The position numbers and the translations under genes are program-made. The notes below the pieces were generated by a model. It made no database searches. It saw only the letters and a program-made list of their open reading frames with translations, and was not told the DNA's origin. Below, piece by piece: positions 1-8,118 of a DNA stretch of 64,000 nucleotides (the stretch's first letter is position 1; each line of letters opens with the position of its first letter). Source of the stretch: Robiginitomaculum sp. (GTDB taxonomy: Bacteria > Pseudomonadota > Alphaproteobacteria > Caulobacterales > Maricaulaceae); assembly GCA_021776525.1 (NCBI GenBank), contig JAJFFT010000001.1:372001-436000 (forward strand). The letters run 5' to 3'.

Positions 1-491
1 CCCGAATCGCAGACATTGGACAGGTCTTCGAGTTGTTCAAAAAGCGCAGAACCGCGCATGCCAGACTCAATCAGGATGAGGTTTGGCGTATTTTCGTTTT
101 GAAAAAACTCAATGGCTTCGGGCAGGCCACCAAGGCTGGCCTCGACATGGGCGCGTGACAACCGTCGGTCCAGCGCCGCCGCTGCAATCATGGCAACGGT
201 GTCGGGGCGCTCGCAAAATGCCCGGATGGAAATCTGTGGCACGGGCTGATCAATGCCATAGGAATTACCGACGATGGCAGGCTCATCCAGAACGTAGGGT
301 TCTTCTGCGTCATTATTGGTGGGGTTGGCATATCCAAAAGCTGGCAATTCATCGGCGATCATGGCCGGCGGCGCATCATACTCCATCGGCGGTAATTCAG
401 CACTGTCTTCACCATCAACGCGCAATTCCTCTGGCAGTTCGAACGCCTCGGTTGGGTCGAAATCGTCATCAAAATCATAAGCGTCAGACAT
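1..491 (-). CDS. cpaE: CpaE/TadZ-like pilus localisation ATPase, N-terminal part only
   Basis: The gene starts at the ATG complement at 489-491 and runs off the left edge, so about 163 residues are seen. The first ~70 residues are acidic and proline-rich, as in CpaE leaders. From about residue 86 the protein looks like the receiver-like domain of CpaE/TadZ (segments SIRAFCERPDTVAMI and PNLILIESGMRGSALFEQLE). In the family this atypical receiver precedes a MinD-like ATPase that places the Tad/Flp secretion machine at the pole; the ATPase part lies outside the window. It follows cpaD by 26 bases on the same strand, the standard cpa gene order. The family call rests on context plus the receiver region. 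Confidence 0.85.
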   Translation of the reverse strand, partial: MSDAYDFDDDFDPTEAFELPEELRVDGEDSAELPPMEYDAPPAMIADELPAFGYANPTNNDAEEPYVLDEPAIVGNSYGIDQPVPQISIRAFCERPDTVAMIAAAALDRRLSRAHVEASLGGLPEAIEFFQNENTPNLILIESGMRGSALFEQLEDLSNVCDS

Positions 492-517
492 GGTGGTCAC
501 AGGTTCTTTCTCAGGGG

Positions 518-1210
518 CTAATCAACGGCGTCGGAAACGGTGCCTTTTTCGTCGGAAGTGCGTTTTGCACCGGTGGGTTCACCGGCGATGTATTTGTCCA
601 TAACGGTTTGGCGGCGCGCTGTAGAGGCCGGGTCGATGACGCTGGGCCGAACCAGATCATAGGGGTCTGCAATCATCGCGGCGGTATTGGCGGCCAGGGC
701 ACAGCCAAAATTATCCGAGGCGTTATTGCCGGGACGGGTCGCCAGATTGTTCCACTGTCCGCCGCACCCTTCAGCGCGGGCAACATAGCGGGTAAAGGTC
801 AACAATAATGGTGCAACACCTGTGGTGCCGGCCTGATAATGGCCCTGGGCCACAACCGCCCAGTCAATGCCCGATTGGTGCAGGATTTTCTGGGCCGCCC
901 GTGCGGCCTTGCGGCCTGCGGCACTGGTTGATGCGCCTTGTGGTGCGGTAATGGCCAAGGGACCATAACCATGGTCCAGATAAGCGGCGGCAAAACCGCG
1001 CAAGGTTTGTTGTTGCGCTTGGGTCAGTCCGCCCATACGCGGGGCCAGCGTCACGGCAAGGCGTTCCTGCCTGCGCTCGACGGTAATTTGATGTTGGTCA
1101 CCGGGCAGGCCCCACGGGTTTTTTGGCGCTGTGGAACAGGCACTTAACCCCAAAACCAGCGCCCCGCTGAGAAGCGGCCGCCACGCGGTGTTGTTCAAGC
1201 GAATGCGCAT
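518..1210 (-). CDS. cpaD: CpaD pilus assembly lipoprotein
   Basis: 230 residues from the ATG at 1210, chosen because an AGAGGA ribosome site lies just upstream; a TTG further upstream would overlap cpaC. The N-terminus is a lipoprotein signal ending in a lipobox (LGLSAC, Cys near residue 25), so the product should be anchored to the outer membrane or periplasmic face. The body has the CpaD features 'DNFGCALAANTAAMIADPYDLVRP' region and 'VMDKY' near the C-terminus (read in parts). CpaD is required for Flp pilus assembly, probably helping the CpaC secretin. It lies between cpaC (13-base gap) and cpaE in one minus-strand operon. Confidence 0.92.
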   Translation of the reverse strand: MRIRLNNTAWRPLLSGALVLGLSACSTAPKNPWGLPGDQHQITVERRQERLAVTLAPRMGGLTQAQQQTLRGFAAAYLDHGYGPLAITAPQGASTSAAGRKAARAAQKILHQSGIDWAVVAQGHYQAGTTGVAPLLLTFTRYVARAEGCGGQWNNLATRPGNNASDNFGCALAANTAAMIADPYDLVRPSVIDPASTARRQTVMDKYIAGEPTGAKRTSDEKGTVSDAVD

Positions 1211-1223
1211 GGGTGCGTCCTCT

Positions 1224-2798
1224 TTATTCCAAAACATAGCCAACGGGACCGTTCCAGGTTTTGCCAGTGGGTTTCGTGCCTGGCGCGCGATAAACCTTGT
1301 TCAGGCGGCCAAATAAAATGGTGCCCAGATCCGAGGCCATGGAAAATCCGTCCGCTGGCGTGGCCAGATTGTCCTTATGGGTTGGATCAACCAGATAAGG
1401 GGTGACCATGATCACCAACTCGGTTTCATCATTCTGGTAATCGCGCGAGCGAAACAGTGCGCCCAGAATAGGTAAGTCTTTGGCGCCCGGAACACCTTCA
1501 AGGGCTTGTTTGGTTTTTTCCTGGATCAGCCCGGCAATGACCATAGAGCCACCCGATGGCAGCTCGACCGTAGTTTCGGCGCGGCGCACGTTCAGGGCAG
1601 GCAATGTCAAACCATCCACCGTGCCAATGACCCGGCCATCGGCATCGGTCACTGCCTGACTGCTCAGTTGCAGGGCGCCAGTGGTGGTTAATTCAGAAAC
1701 TTCGGTGGAGATTTTCAAGGAAATCCGGCCCTTGCTGATCACCAAAGGCGTGAAGCCCAGACCAACGCCGAACTTCTTGTATTCAATGGTGATATTGCCG
1801 TTCCGATCGCGGCCAACCGGCACGGGAAACTCGCCGCCAGCCAGAAAATTGGCCGATTCGCCGGTAATTGCCGTCAGGTTAGGTTCGGCCAGTGTGCGGA
1901 CCAGACCAACGCGTTCCAGCGCGCTGATCCCTGCGCCGATAGAGGATTGCTGGACGCCTTGGCGAAAATTTGAATACCCAAGGGATCCTGTGGTGCCGCC
2001 CAGCGCCCGCCCAGCCAGCGAAAATGCGTTATTGGTCCCAAACGATCCGGTCGAGCCAAAACGGCCCGGTGTAACGGTTTCAAAAATGGCATTGCCAAAC
2101 TGATCCAGAACCGGAATGCCGTTTTCCAACAAAGGCTTGGCCACAGGGGCAATAAAGTCACCAAAAGAGATCGAGCCAGAGAGATTGATCCCCAATTGTT
2201 TGACCAGCGTGCGCTGCATTTCCACAACGCGGACTTTCAACAACACTTGGCCCTTGCCTTGAATGGTCAGCAGGGAAAGCACGTTTTCGGGTTTTTCGAC
2301 GCTCTGGCGGGCGATTTTCAAAACGGAATCGGCGGTGCCGGCATCGGGCACCGTGCCTGAGAGAATAAGATTGTCACCCATCGGTTGAATGGTCACGCGG
2401 GCCTGGGGAAGAAGCTTGGCAATGGTGTTTTGCAGGCCGCGCACGTCCTGGGCCACGGTAATTTCCAGATTGAGGATTTGCTGGCCGTTGGCATCAAAGA
2501 AAAAAGCATTGGCCTGGCCCTGTGCGATACCCAGAATATAAACCCGGCGCGGCGTGCGGATCACAGCATCAACGATTTTAGGGTTAGAAACCAATACATC
2601 GCGGGCATCTATGGGCAATTCAATGACCGCAGCTTTATTCAAAGGCAGGGCAATGGATTGAGACGTTGGGCCTTCACCGCCTATATCAATTTTGACATGG
2701 CGCAATGAGGCTTCGCCGGCAATGGTGGCTGGTCCGTACATCAGGCCAAGCGACAAAAGGCCCGCGGCAATAAGGGTGTGAAGACTCGGCGCTTTCAT
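1224..2798 (-). CDS. cpaC: CpaC/RcpA outer-membrane secretin of the Flp pilus
   Basis: 524 residues from the ATG at 2798; GAAGGA sits nine bases upstream, whereas the TTG two codons earlier would be too close. A signal peptide (about residues 1-27) is followed by the pilus N-terminal domain (LPLNKAAVIELP ... VLVSNPKIVDAV), a BON-like region, and a secretin core with ANFLAGGEFPVPVGRD and a conserved C-terminal VIAGLIQEK / LPILGALFRS block. Such secretins form the outer-membrane pore for Flp pilus exit. The stop of cpaB is two bases upstream of this start, showing tight operon organisation. Confidence 0.96.
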   Translation of the reverse strand: MKAPSLHTLIAAGLLSLGLMYGPATIAGEASLRHVKIDIGGEGPTSQSIALPLNKAAVIELPIDARDVLVSNPKIVDAVIRTPRRVYILGIAQGQANAFFFDANGQQILNLEITVAQDVRGLQNTIAKLLPQARVTIQPMGDNLILSGTVPDAGTADSVLKIARQSVEKPENVLSLLTIQGKGQVLLKVRVVEMQRTLVKQLGINLSGSISFGDFIAPVAKPLLENGIPVLDQFGNAIFETVTPGRFGSTGSFGTNNAFSLAGRALGGTTGSLGYSNFRQGVQQSSIGAGISALERVGLVRTLAEPNLTAITGESANFLAGGEFPVPVGRDRNGNITIEYKKFGVGLGFTPLVISKGRISLKISTEVSELTTTGALQLSSQAVTDADGRVIGTVDGLTLPALNVRRAETTVELPSGGSMVIAGLIQEKTKQALEGVPGAKDLPILGALFRSRDYQNDETELVIMVTPYLVDPTHKDNLATPADGFSMASDLGTILFGRLNKVYRAPGTKPTGKTWNGPVGYVLE

Positions 2799-2800
2799 AC

Positions 2801-3628
2801 TCAATTATCCTTCAGGGCCAGCTTGGTGGCCTGCCCGTAACGATAAACAACCAGTGCTTTTTCTTTGGCGGTGCGGGTGGCATGGCTTTGCGCCCCCGCA
2901 TGGGCGGTAGGAATGGCATCGGCAACACTGCGCAGGGCCAGGGACAAGTCGCCACTGGCTTCGGCATGGGCCAGCAGTTCCGAATCAGAACGGTTTAGCT
3001 CCAACGTGGCGGTCGAACCAATGACCACTTCTTCGTTTTCCACCTGTTTAAAACTTTGGTCGATGGCCAGAACCCGCACGTTTTCAAGAATGGTGCGGGT
3101 GATAAAGCTGCCTTCGCTTTCGCTATAGCCTTCGTCGGATGCCGCCTGAGTTAACAGCACATCAACCCGGTCATTGGGCAGAATAAATCCACCGGCACCG
3201 GTTTCGACCGAGATTTCGACCGATACGGCGCGCATGCCCGGTGACAAAACTGCCGCCATGAACCCGGCATCGCCAGGATTAACCAGTTTACGTGCAGAAA
3301 TTGGCTCACCAGCGGCAATATCCATGCGGGCAATGGCTCCGGCATAGGTTTCCAGCGCTTGGGGGCTGTCTTTTTGGGTGATAAAAACCTTGTTGAGGGC
3401 TTCTGAGGGCCATTCCTGCCAGGCCAGTTCTTCGGGGGTTACCCGGCGGCCAACGGCAATGTCTTCGCGGGCCACCAAAACCTGGTCGGTTACCGGTGCA
3501 GGCGCAGGAATATCAGTGTTTGACGCAATGTCGGGGGTGCTCTGATTGGTCAGGCCACGGGCCATCAATGCCGCGCCAATAGCTGCAATTCCGGCAATGA
3601 CAAGTACAATAACCCTGCCCAAATTCAT
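2801..3628 (-). CDS. cpaB: CpaB/RcpC pilus assembly protein with SAF domain
   Basis: 275 residues from the ATG at 3628, chosen because AAGGAG lies seven bases upstream. One N-terminal membrane segment (residues ~3-22, rich in I/V/A/G) anchors it, then a SAF domain begins at VLVAREDIAVGRRVTPEEL and a RcpC-type region follows (GMRAVSVEI, DRVDVLLT). In Flp systems CpaB/RcpC sits in the periplasm and works with the CpaC secretin. Gene order cpaA-cpaB-cpaC-cpaD-cpaE is conserved in Caulobacter-like alphaproteobacteria and is followed here. Confidence 0.94.
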   Translation of the reverse strand: MNLGRVIVLVIAGIAAIGAALMARGLTNQSTPDIASNTDIPAPAPVTDQVLVAREDIAVGRRVTPEELAWQEWPSEALNKVFITQKDSPQALETYAGAIARMDIAAGEPISARKLVNPGDAGFMAAVLSPGMRAVSVEISVETGAGGFILPNDRVDVLLTQAASDEGYSESEGSFITRTILENVRVLAIDQSFKQVENEEVVIGSTATLELNRSDSELLAHAEASGDLSLALRSVADAIPTAHAGAQSHATRTAKEKALVVYRYGQATKLALKDN

Positions 3629-3703
3629 CACATCACTCCTTCGCGCAAATCGCACGTATGACTGAAATGATCAGAAAGTCCTCAAAGCATGGTTAACAAA
3701 ACC

Positions 3704-4210
3704 TCATCCACCGCCGTTAACGGTAAGAAAAAGTGAAGTTTCTGGAAATGCCAGCAAAGCACCGACACAAATGCCTATGCCATAAGGCACATCACCGCCC
3801 GGTTTGAGCAACCGCGCCGACCAGGTCCAGGCCTGAAGGTGCGACGGCATGGGCCATTGGCGGGCCAACAGTAAAAATAATGTCAGCAAGCCGCCAGCCA
3901 GCGCCGTATAAATGGCAAACATCAACAGGCCGGACCAGCCCATCCAAATGGCTGTAACAGCAAACAATTTGGCATCACCACCGCCAATCCAGCCAAAGGC
4001 AAACATGGCCATGGTAATGACCAACGCCCCCAGTCCGACCAGAATGTGTATGCCAATGTCCTGAAAACCAAGGCCGGCCAATGGCGCAGTGATCAGAAAA
4101 AGCACGATCAGCGTTGCTGAAATCCAGTTTGGAATGGTCATGGTGGCCGCATCATAAAATGCGGAAATGAGCATGAGCAGGGCAAAGCCCATAAATAACA
4201 GCGACACCAT
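3704..4210 (-). CDS. cpaA: CpaA/TadV A24 prepilin peptidase
   Basis: 168 residues, an almost wholly hydrophobic multi-pass membrane protein. It has both aspartates of the A24 prepilin peptidase family: Asp20 in the FYDAATMTIPNW stretch and Asp79 in GGGDAK. The short length without an N-methylation domain is typical of TadV/CpaA enzymes, which cleave Flp prepilins after a glycine. A clean AAGGAG precedes the ATG at 4210. It lies downstream of pilA, separated by a strong terminator, so its expression is likely to be much lower than that of its substrate. Confidence 0.95.
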   Translation of the reverse strand: MVSLLFMGFALLMLISAFYDAATMTIPNWISATLIVLFLITAPLAGLGFQDIGIHILVGLGALVITMAMFAFGWIGGGDAKLFAVTAIWMGWSGLLMFAIYTALAGGLLTLFLLLARQWPMPSHLQAWTWSARLLKPGGDVPYGIGICVGALLAFPETSLFLTVNGGG

Positions 4211-4284
4211 CGGGTGCTCCTTAAAGACGTTTCACGCGTCTCTATGTCCGGCTTTGCGTTAACACGGCGTTGCCAGACATGAAA

Positions 4285-4312
4285 AAGGCCGCCCTGTTCC
4301 CAGAGCGGCCTT
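4285..4312 (-). terminator. Terminator/attenuator between pilA and cpaA
   Basis: Inverted repeat AAGGCCGC (4285-4292) and GCGGCCTT (4305-4312); on the minus strand the stem ends in a run of five T. It lies between the pilin gene and cpaA. It should end most pilA transcripts and let only some reach the assembly genes. Confidence 0.85.
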
Positions 4313-4335
4313 CGTCAAATTCAAAGTTGGCTGGT

Positions 4336-4500
4336 TTAGCCGAGCTTGGCTGAAACTTTACCAAATGTCGTTGCGGTCTTGGTACCCAGCGTCGTGACGG
4401 CGCCGATAATAGCCACAGCGATTAGAGCGGCAATCAGGCCATACTCAATAGCAGTTGCACCGGACTCATCGTTGATAAAACGTGCTGCAAAATTATTCAT
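4336..4500 (-). CDS. pilA: Flp/Fap type IVb pilin (PilA)
   Basis: 54 residues from the ATG at 4500 with GGGAGA upstream. It carries the Flp pilin signature: a short leader ending in ...NDESG, then ATAIEYGLIAALIAVAII, with Gly at -1 and Glu at +5 of the expected CpaA cleavage site. The mature part is about 40 residues, essentially one hydrophobic helix plus a short tail ending in KVSAKLG. This is the major pilus subunit. A CtrA-type site lies about 95 bases upstream and a terminator 24 bases downstream. Divergent from the small pilus-domain gene at 4791. Confidence 0.96.
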   Translation of the reverse strand: MNNFAARFINDESGATAIEYGLIAALIAVAIIGAVTTLGTKTATTFGKVSAKLG

Positions 4501-4593
4501 AATCATTCTCCCGTTATGTTGCTAGCGACAAAGGATCGCTAGAGCTCTTGCGGCTCTTTTTTGCGAACCTGTGGAGACCATAGCGCCGCCGAA

Positions 4594-4608
4594 TTAAGGT
4601 GAGTTTAA
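4594..4608. promoter_or_regulatory. CtrA-type binding site (TTAA-N7-TTAA) upstream of pilA
   Basis: TTAA at 4594-4597 and TTAA at 4605-4608 with exactly seven bases between, the full spaced consensus for the alphaproteobacterial cell-cycle regulator CtrA. It lies 94 bases before the pilA start, in the 290-base intergenic region shared with the divergent gene at 4791. CtrA controls pilA in Caulobacter; that this site is used here is inferred. Confidence 0.7.
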
Positions 4609-4790
4609 GCGCCTTGGTTATTATTTTATGAATCTCATATTTGTTGTTTTACCAGCATTTACAGCGCTTTTGGTGGATATCGCCAAGACCTTTTACAAAT
4701 CCTAATTCGGCCTCATTCCCTTTAGAAAGTGTTCACCAGTTAGGCCGATGATCGCGCCTACTGATTTGGTCATTATCTATAGGTGTTCCT

Positions 4791-5252
4791 ATGTTCCGCA
4801 ATCTCGCATTTGGATTGTTATTGTGTTTGTCCCTTGGTGTGCCTGCCATGGCGCTGGGCGATACAGAGGGGTTTGCGGTTGAGGTTGATAAAGCCAAGGT
4901 CATGCGTTTACCACGCGCCGCATCGGCTGTGATTGTTGGCAATCCGGCAATTGCTGATGCCACGGTGCACGATGGGCGGCTGTTATTGATCACCGGTAAA
5001 ATTTACGGGGCCACCAATATTATCGTGCTGGATGCACGCGGTAATACAATTGTTGAGCGCGATATTCAGGTCAGCTCGCCGCAGGTTGCGGCAATTACCT
5101 ATTATCGCGGCGGCGCGCAACGCTCATACACCTGTGCCGGGCGCTGCGAGGCTACACCAAATATCGGGGACGACCCCGAAGTGTTTGAACAGCTGATGGA
5201 TCAGCAGGAAGGCAAAACCGATCAGGGCAGCGATACCGTCACCGAAGAGTAA
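4791..5252 (+). CDS. Stand-alone pilus-assembly N-terminal-domain protein (CpaC N-domain paralogue)
   Basis: 153 residues with a signal peptide (about 1-23, ending MALGDT). Residues ~29-100 match the pilus N-terminal domain of the CpaC secretin in the same window: VEVDKAKVMRLPRAASAVIVGNP here against the corresponding NKAAVIELP...VLVSNP of CpaC. It lacks the BON and secretin parts. The C-terminal part has a Cys-x3-Cys pair (YTCAGRCE) and an acidic tail. It is transcribed divergently from pilA. Probably a periplasmic accessory of the Flp machine; the exact role is unknown. Confidence 0.8.
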   Translation: MFRNLAFGLLLCLSLGVPAMALGDTEGFAVEVDKAKVMRLPRAASAVIVGNPAIADATVHDGRLLLITGKIYGATNIIVLDARGNTIVERDIQVSSPQVAAITYYRGGAQRSYTCAGRCEATPNIGDDPEVFEQLMDQQEGKTDQGSDTVTEE

Positions 5253-5292
5253 GACGGCACCATCTGCCACTGATTATAAATCCAACGATAGG

Positions 5293-5823
5293 TTAGACAG
5301 ATTTACGCCGCGCATTGGCCAATGCGTCCAATGCCGCTGTGGCGCTTTCGGGACCACGGCGACGACGGCGCGATTGTGGCTGATAGGCCTGGCTGGCATG
5401 GGCGTCGCAATACGGCGATGCGGCTTTTGATTTACGTCCACAAAACCTGAAATCATGAGATGTCGGGTCACCAATCGGCCATTTACAGATATGGTTGGTC
5501 AGCGTCAGCACCGTGGCAAATTCGCCGCTGGGCAATGGTGTAGGCTCCAATGGTGGCGGAGCAATGGGGGCTTCGCGGGTAGGGGCCGGGGCCGTTGTGG
5601 TGCGCGGTGCGGCCGTGGTGACGCGTGGTTTGGGCGCCGGTTTGGCCCGTGGCCGTGGTGGCCGGGACGGTGTCGCCCGTCCGGACAGTTTCAGGCGGTG
5701 CACTTTGCCAATAATGGCATTGCGGGTGACCCCTTCGCCCATTTCCTTGGCAATCTGGCTGGCGCTGAGGCCCTCAGTCCAGAGTTTTTTCAATGTTTCG
5801 ACCCGCTCGTCGGTCCACGCCAT
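5293..5823 (-). CDS. gcrA: GcrA cell-cycle regulator
   Basis: 176 residues from the ATG at 5823, the start of the canonical GcrA N-terminus MAWTDERVETLKKLWTEG, with a GGAG upstream. The N-terminal ~45 residues are the DNA-binding region; a basic Pro/Ala-rich linker follows (about 47-105), then a C-terminal domain with conserved Cys residues (NHICKWPIGDP, RFCG, SPYCDAH). GcrA works with sigma-70 RNA polymerase and CcrM-methylated GANTC sites to activate S-phase genes in alphaproteobacteria. Its upstream region carries a perfect palindrome and two DnaA-box-like sequences. Confidence 0.97.
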   Translation of the reverse strand: MAWTDERVETLKKLWTEGLSASQIAKEMGEGVTRNAIIGKVHRLKLSGRATPSRPPRPRAKPAPKPRVTTAAPRTTTAPAPTREAPIAPPPLEPTPLPSGEFATVLTLTNHICKWPIGDPTSHDFRFCGRKSKAASPYCDAHASQAYQPQSRRRRRGPESATAALDALANARRKSV

Positions 5824-5843
5824 CCCAATCTCCATCGCCGTAC

Positions 5844-5865
5844 GCAACACTAGATATAGTGTTGC
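5844..5865. promoter_or_regulatory. Perfect 8-bp inverted repeat upstream of gcrA
   Basis: GCAACACT (5844-5851), six-base spacer, AGTGTTGC (5858-5865). It ends 21 bases before the gcrA start codon, so it could be an operator overlapping the promoter or a hairpin in the mRNA leader. No regulator is identified. Confidence 0.5.
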
Positions 5866-5938
5866 AAGAGCCTAAAGGCCCCCTCCATGGCTATATATCG
5901 TATACCAACGTTACTCACATACAAGATGCAGGTGTGAG

Positions 5939-5969
5939 CTATTCACAGCTTTCTATATGTTGTGGGTAA
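5939..5969. promoter_or_regulatory. Two DnaA-box-like sites upstream of gcrA
   Basis: CTATTCACA (5939-5947, two mismatches from TTATCCACA) and, on the minus strand, TTACCCACA (5961-5969, one mismatch). They lie 115-145 bases upstream of gcrA, between it and the divergent ABC permease. DnaA activates gcrA in Caulobacter; function here is inferred. Confidence 0.4.
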
Positions 5970-6068
5970 CTTTTTGTATCAGACCCGGATCATAGAAAAC
6001 CCAGCCCTGAACAAAAAACTCCACACAGGCTGATTGTCGCGCCGTAAAGATCGGCTTACAAGGCCAAT

Positions 6069-6890
6069 ATGCATACTGATACACATGACAATCCAACACC
6101 CGCCTTTGCCGTTCGCCGCATCGGCCTGATCAACACGCTTGGCGTCTGGACGCTGTACGTCAAAGAGGTGCGCCGTTTTGCCAAGGTTGGCTTTCAAACG
6201 GTGCTGGCGCCGGTTATCTCAACGCTGCTTTTCCTATTGGTGTTTACCTTGGCCTTTGGGGATTTGCGCCCAGCCGTCAATGGTGTTGCCTTTACCCAGT
6301 TTCTGGTGCCCGGTCTGGTGATGATGGCGATCTTGAATAATTCTTTTGCCAATTCATCTTCATCGTTGATTGTCTCCAAGGTTCAGGGCAATGCCGTGGA
6401 CTTTCTGATGCCGCCATTGTCCGCGGCCGAACTGTCCATTGCCTTTATCGCCGGGGCGGCGACACGGGGCATATTTGTCGGGGCGGTTGGTGTATTGTGC
6501 ATTATACCTTTTATGCACATCACCATCGCACACCCGGCGATGGCATTCTGGTTCGCGTTAAACGCTGCTTTGATGATGGGCATGGTCGGCCTGATGGCTG
6601 GTATTTACGCCCAGCGTTTTGATCATCTTTCGGCCGTGCAGAACTTTGTGCTGTTGCCGCTGACCTTTTTATCGGGGACGTTTTATTCGGTTAAAATCCT
6701 GCCCCCGGCCTTCCAGCAATTGAGCGCCGTCAATCCGTTCTTTTATCTGATTGATGGGTTTCGTTATGGCTTTACCGGCGTAGCCGATGGTTCGATTGTT
6801 CATGGAATATTGTATACCGGCGTCATCAATCTGGGGCTTGCCGTGGCCAGTTTTGCCATGTTGCGTTCCGGCTGGCGCTTAAAAAGCTGA
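6069..6890 (+). CDS. ABC-2 type transporter permease
   Basis: 273 residues with about six hydrophobic segments in the ABC-2 permease pattern: a first helix after the cytoplasmic stretch LYVKEVRRFAKVGFQ, then FTQFLVPGLVMMAILNNSF, a region of small helices, and the family C-terminal block LPLTFLSGTFYSVKILPPAFQ followed by NPFFYLIDGFRYGF. This matches the YadH/NodJ-like exporters. No ATP-binding subunit is encoded beside it in this window, so its partner must lie elsewhere. The substrate cannot be told from sequence. It is followed by argD on the same strand with a 38-base gap. Confidence 0.9.
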   Translation: MHTDTHDNPTPAFAVRRIGLINTLGVWTLYVKEVRRFAKVGFQTVLAPVISTLLFLLVFTLAFGDLRPAVNGVAFTQFLVPGLVMMAILNNSFANSSSSLIVSKVQGNAVDFLMPPLSAAELSIAFIAGAATRGIFVGAVGVLCIIPFMHITIAHPAMAFWFALNAALMMGMVGLMAGIYAQRFDHLSAVQNFVLLPLTFLSGTFYSVKILPPAFQQLSAVNPFFYLIDGFRYGFTGVADGSIVHGILYTGVINLGLAVASFAMLRSGWRLKS

Positions 6891-6928
6891 ACCCAAACAC
6901 ACCAGAACCCCCTTAAAGGAGTCGCGCT

Positions 6929-8113
6929 ATGTCATCTCACCTTATTCCCACCTATGCCCCACCTGATCTGGTTTTTGAACGTGGTGAAGGCGTTTGGCTT
7001 TATGATGCCAAGGGTGATGCCTGGCTGGATTTTATTGCCGGTATCGCGGTGGACGGGTTGGGGCATTGTCACCCGGCGCTGGTCAAGGCCCTGAACGATC
7101 AGGCGGGCAAGATCTGGCACTTGTCCAATATGTTTGAGGTTCCGGCCCGCGAAGACCTGGCCCGGCGCTATTGTGATAACAGTTTTGCCGATCTGGTATT
7201 CTTCACCAATTCAGGCACCGAAGCCATTGAAGGGGCGCTCAAAGCGGCCCGCAAATATCACGCCGATAAGGGCGCGGAAGATCGGGTCGAGATTGTCACC
7301 TTTCAAGGGGCGTTTCATGGTCGCTCATACGGGGCGATCAATGCCGGTGGTAATCCGGCTTACCTGAAAGGGTTTGGCCCGCGTATGGAGGGTTTTACGC
7401 AAATTGCTTTTGCTGATGAAGAGGCCGCCAAAGCCGCCATTACTGATAAAACCGCGGCGGTCATTATTGAGCCGGTACAGGGCGAGGGCGGTTTGCGCGC
7501 CGCACCTGACGAATTTTTGCGCCTATTGCGTAAACTTTGCGACGAAACCGGGGCGTTGTTGATTTATGATGAAATCCAATGTGGGGCCGGGCGTACGGGC
7601 AAAATGTTTGCCTATGAATGGTCGGGTGCTGAGCCGGATATTATGGCTGTGGCCAAGGGCGTTGGTGGCGGCTTTCCGCTGGGCGCATGGTTGACCACCC
7701 GCGCCGTTGGCGAACACATGGTGGTGGGCACGCACGGGTCTACTTATGGCGGCAATCCGATGGCCATGGCCGTCGGGATTGCGGTCTGGGACGAGATTAC
7801 CAAGCCGGGCTTTTTGGATAATGTCATCAAAATGGGGCAGTTTCTGAAACAGCAAATGGCGGGTCTGGCCGACACCTATCCCGATATGATCGAGGATGTG
7901 CGGGGCAAAGGCTTGCTCACGGGCATCAAGCTCAAAGAACCTTATGTCAATCGTGAGATTTTGGCCCTGACCCGCGATCGTGGTCTTCTAACCGGTGCGG
8001 CGGGCGATAATGTATTGCGTATGGCACCGCCTTTGATCATCACCGAAGAGCACGCCCGCAAAGCCATCGCGGTTCTGGATGAGGCGTTGGCCGTGGCCAG
8101 CAAGAAAGACTAG
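6929..8113 (+). CDS. argD: Acetylornithine aminotransferase
   Basis: 394 residues, normal length for ArgD. PLP-dependent class III aminotransferase: [21 protein letters not shown], the [10 protein letters not shown] motif, [16 protein letters not shown] with the PLP-ring aspartate, and the Schiff-base lysine in [16 protein letters not shown]. It converts N-acetylglutamate semialdehyde to N-acetylornithine using glutamate. AAAGGAG precedes the ATG. argF starts six bases after the stop, so the two form an arginine operon with hslO. Confidence 0.96.
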   Translation: MSSHLIPTYAPPDLVFERGEGVWLYDAKGDAWLDFIAGIAVDGLGHCHPALVKALNDQAGKIWHLSNMFEVPAREDLARRYCDNSFADLVFFTNSGTEAIEGALKAARKYHADKGAEDRVEIVTFQGAFHGRSYGAINAGGNPAYLKGFGPRMEGFTQIAFADEEAAKAAITDKTAAVIIEPVQGEGGLRAAPDEFLRLLRKLCDETGALLIYDEIQCGAGRTGKMFAYEWSGAEPDIMAVAKGVGGGFPLGAWLTTRAVGEHMVVGTHGSTYGGNPMAMAVGIAVWDEITKPGFLDNVIKMGQFLKQQMAGLADTYPDMIEDVRGKGLLTGIKLKEPYVNREILALTRDRGLLTGAAGDNVLRMAPPLIITEEHARKAIAVLDEALAVASKKD

Positions 8114-8118
8114 GCTCT

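Noticed and set aside
83-808. Plus-strand open frame across cpaE and cpaD
   Set aside because: Opposite strand carries the CpaE start and CpaD; the frame has no ribosome site or protein-like sequence.
1211-1243. Upstream TTG/ATG extension of cpaD
   Set aside because: Would overlap the cpaC stop and precede the lipoprotein signal; the ATG at 1210 has a good ribosome site.
5939-5969. Replication origin near gcrA
   Set aside because: Only two DnaA-like boxes, no AT-rich unwinding region or dnaA/parAB genes; promoter control is simpler.
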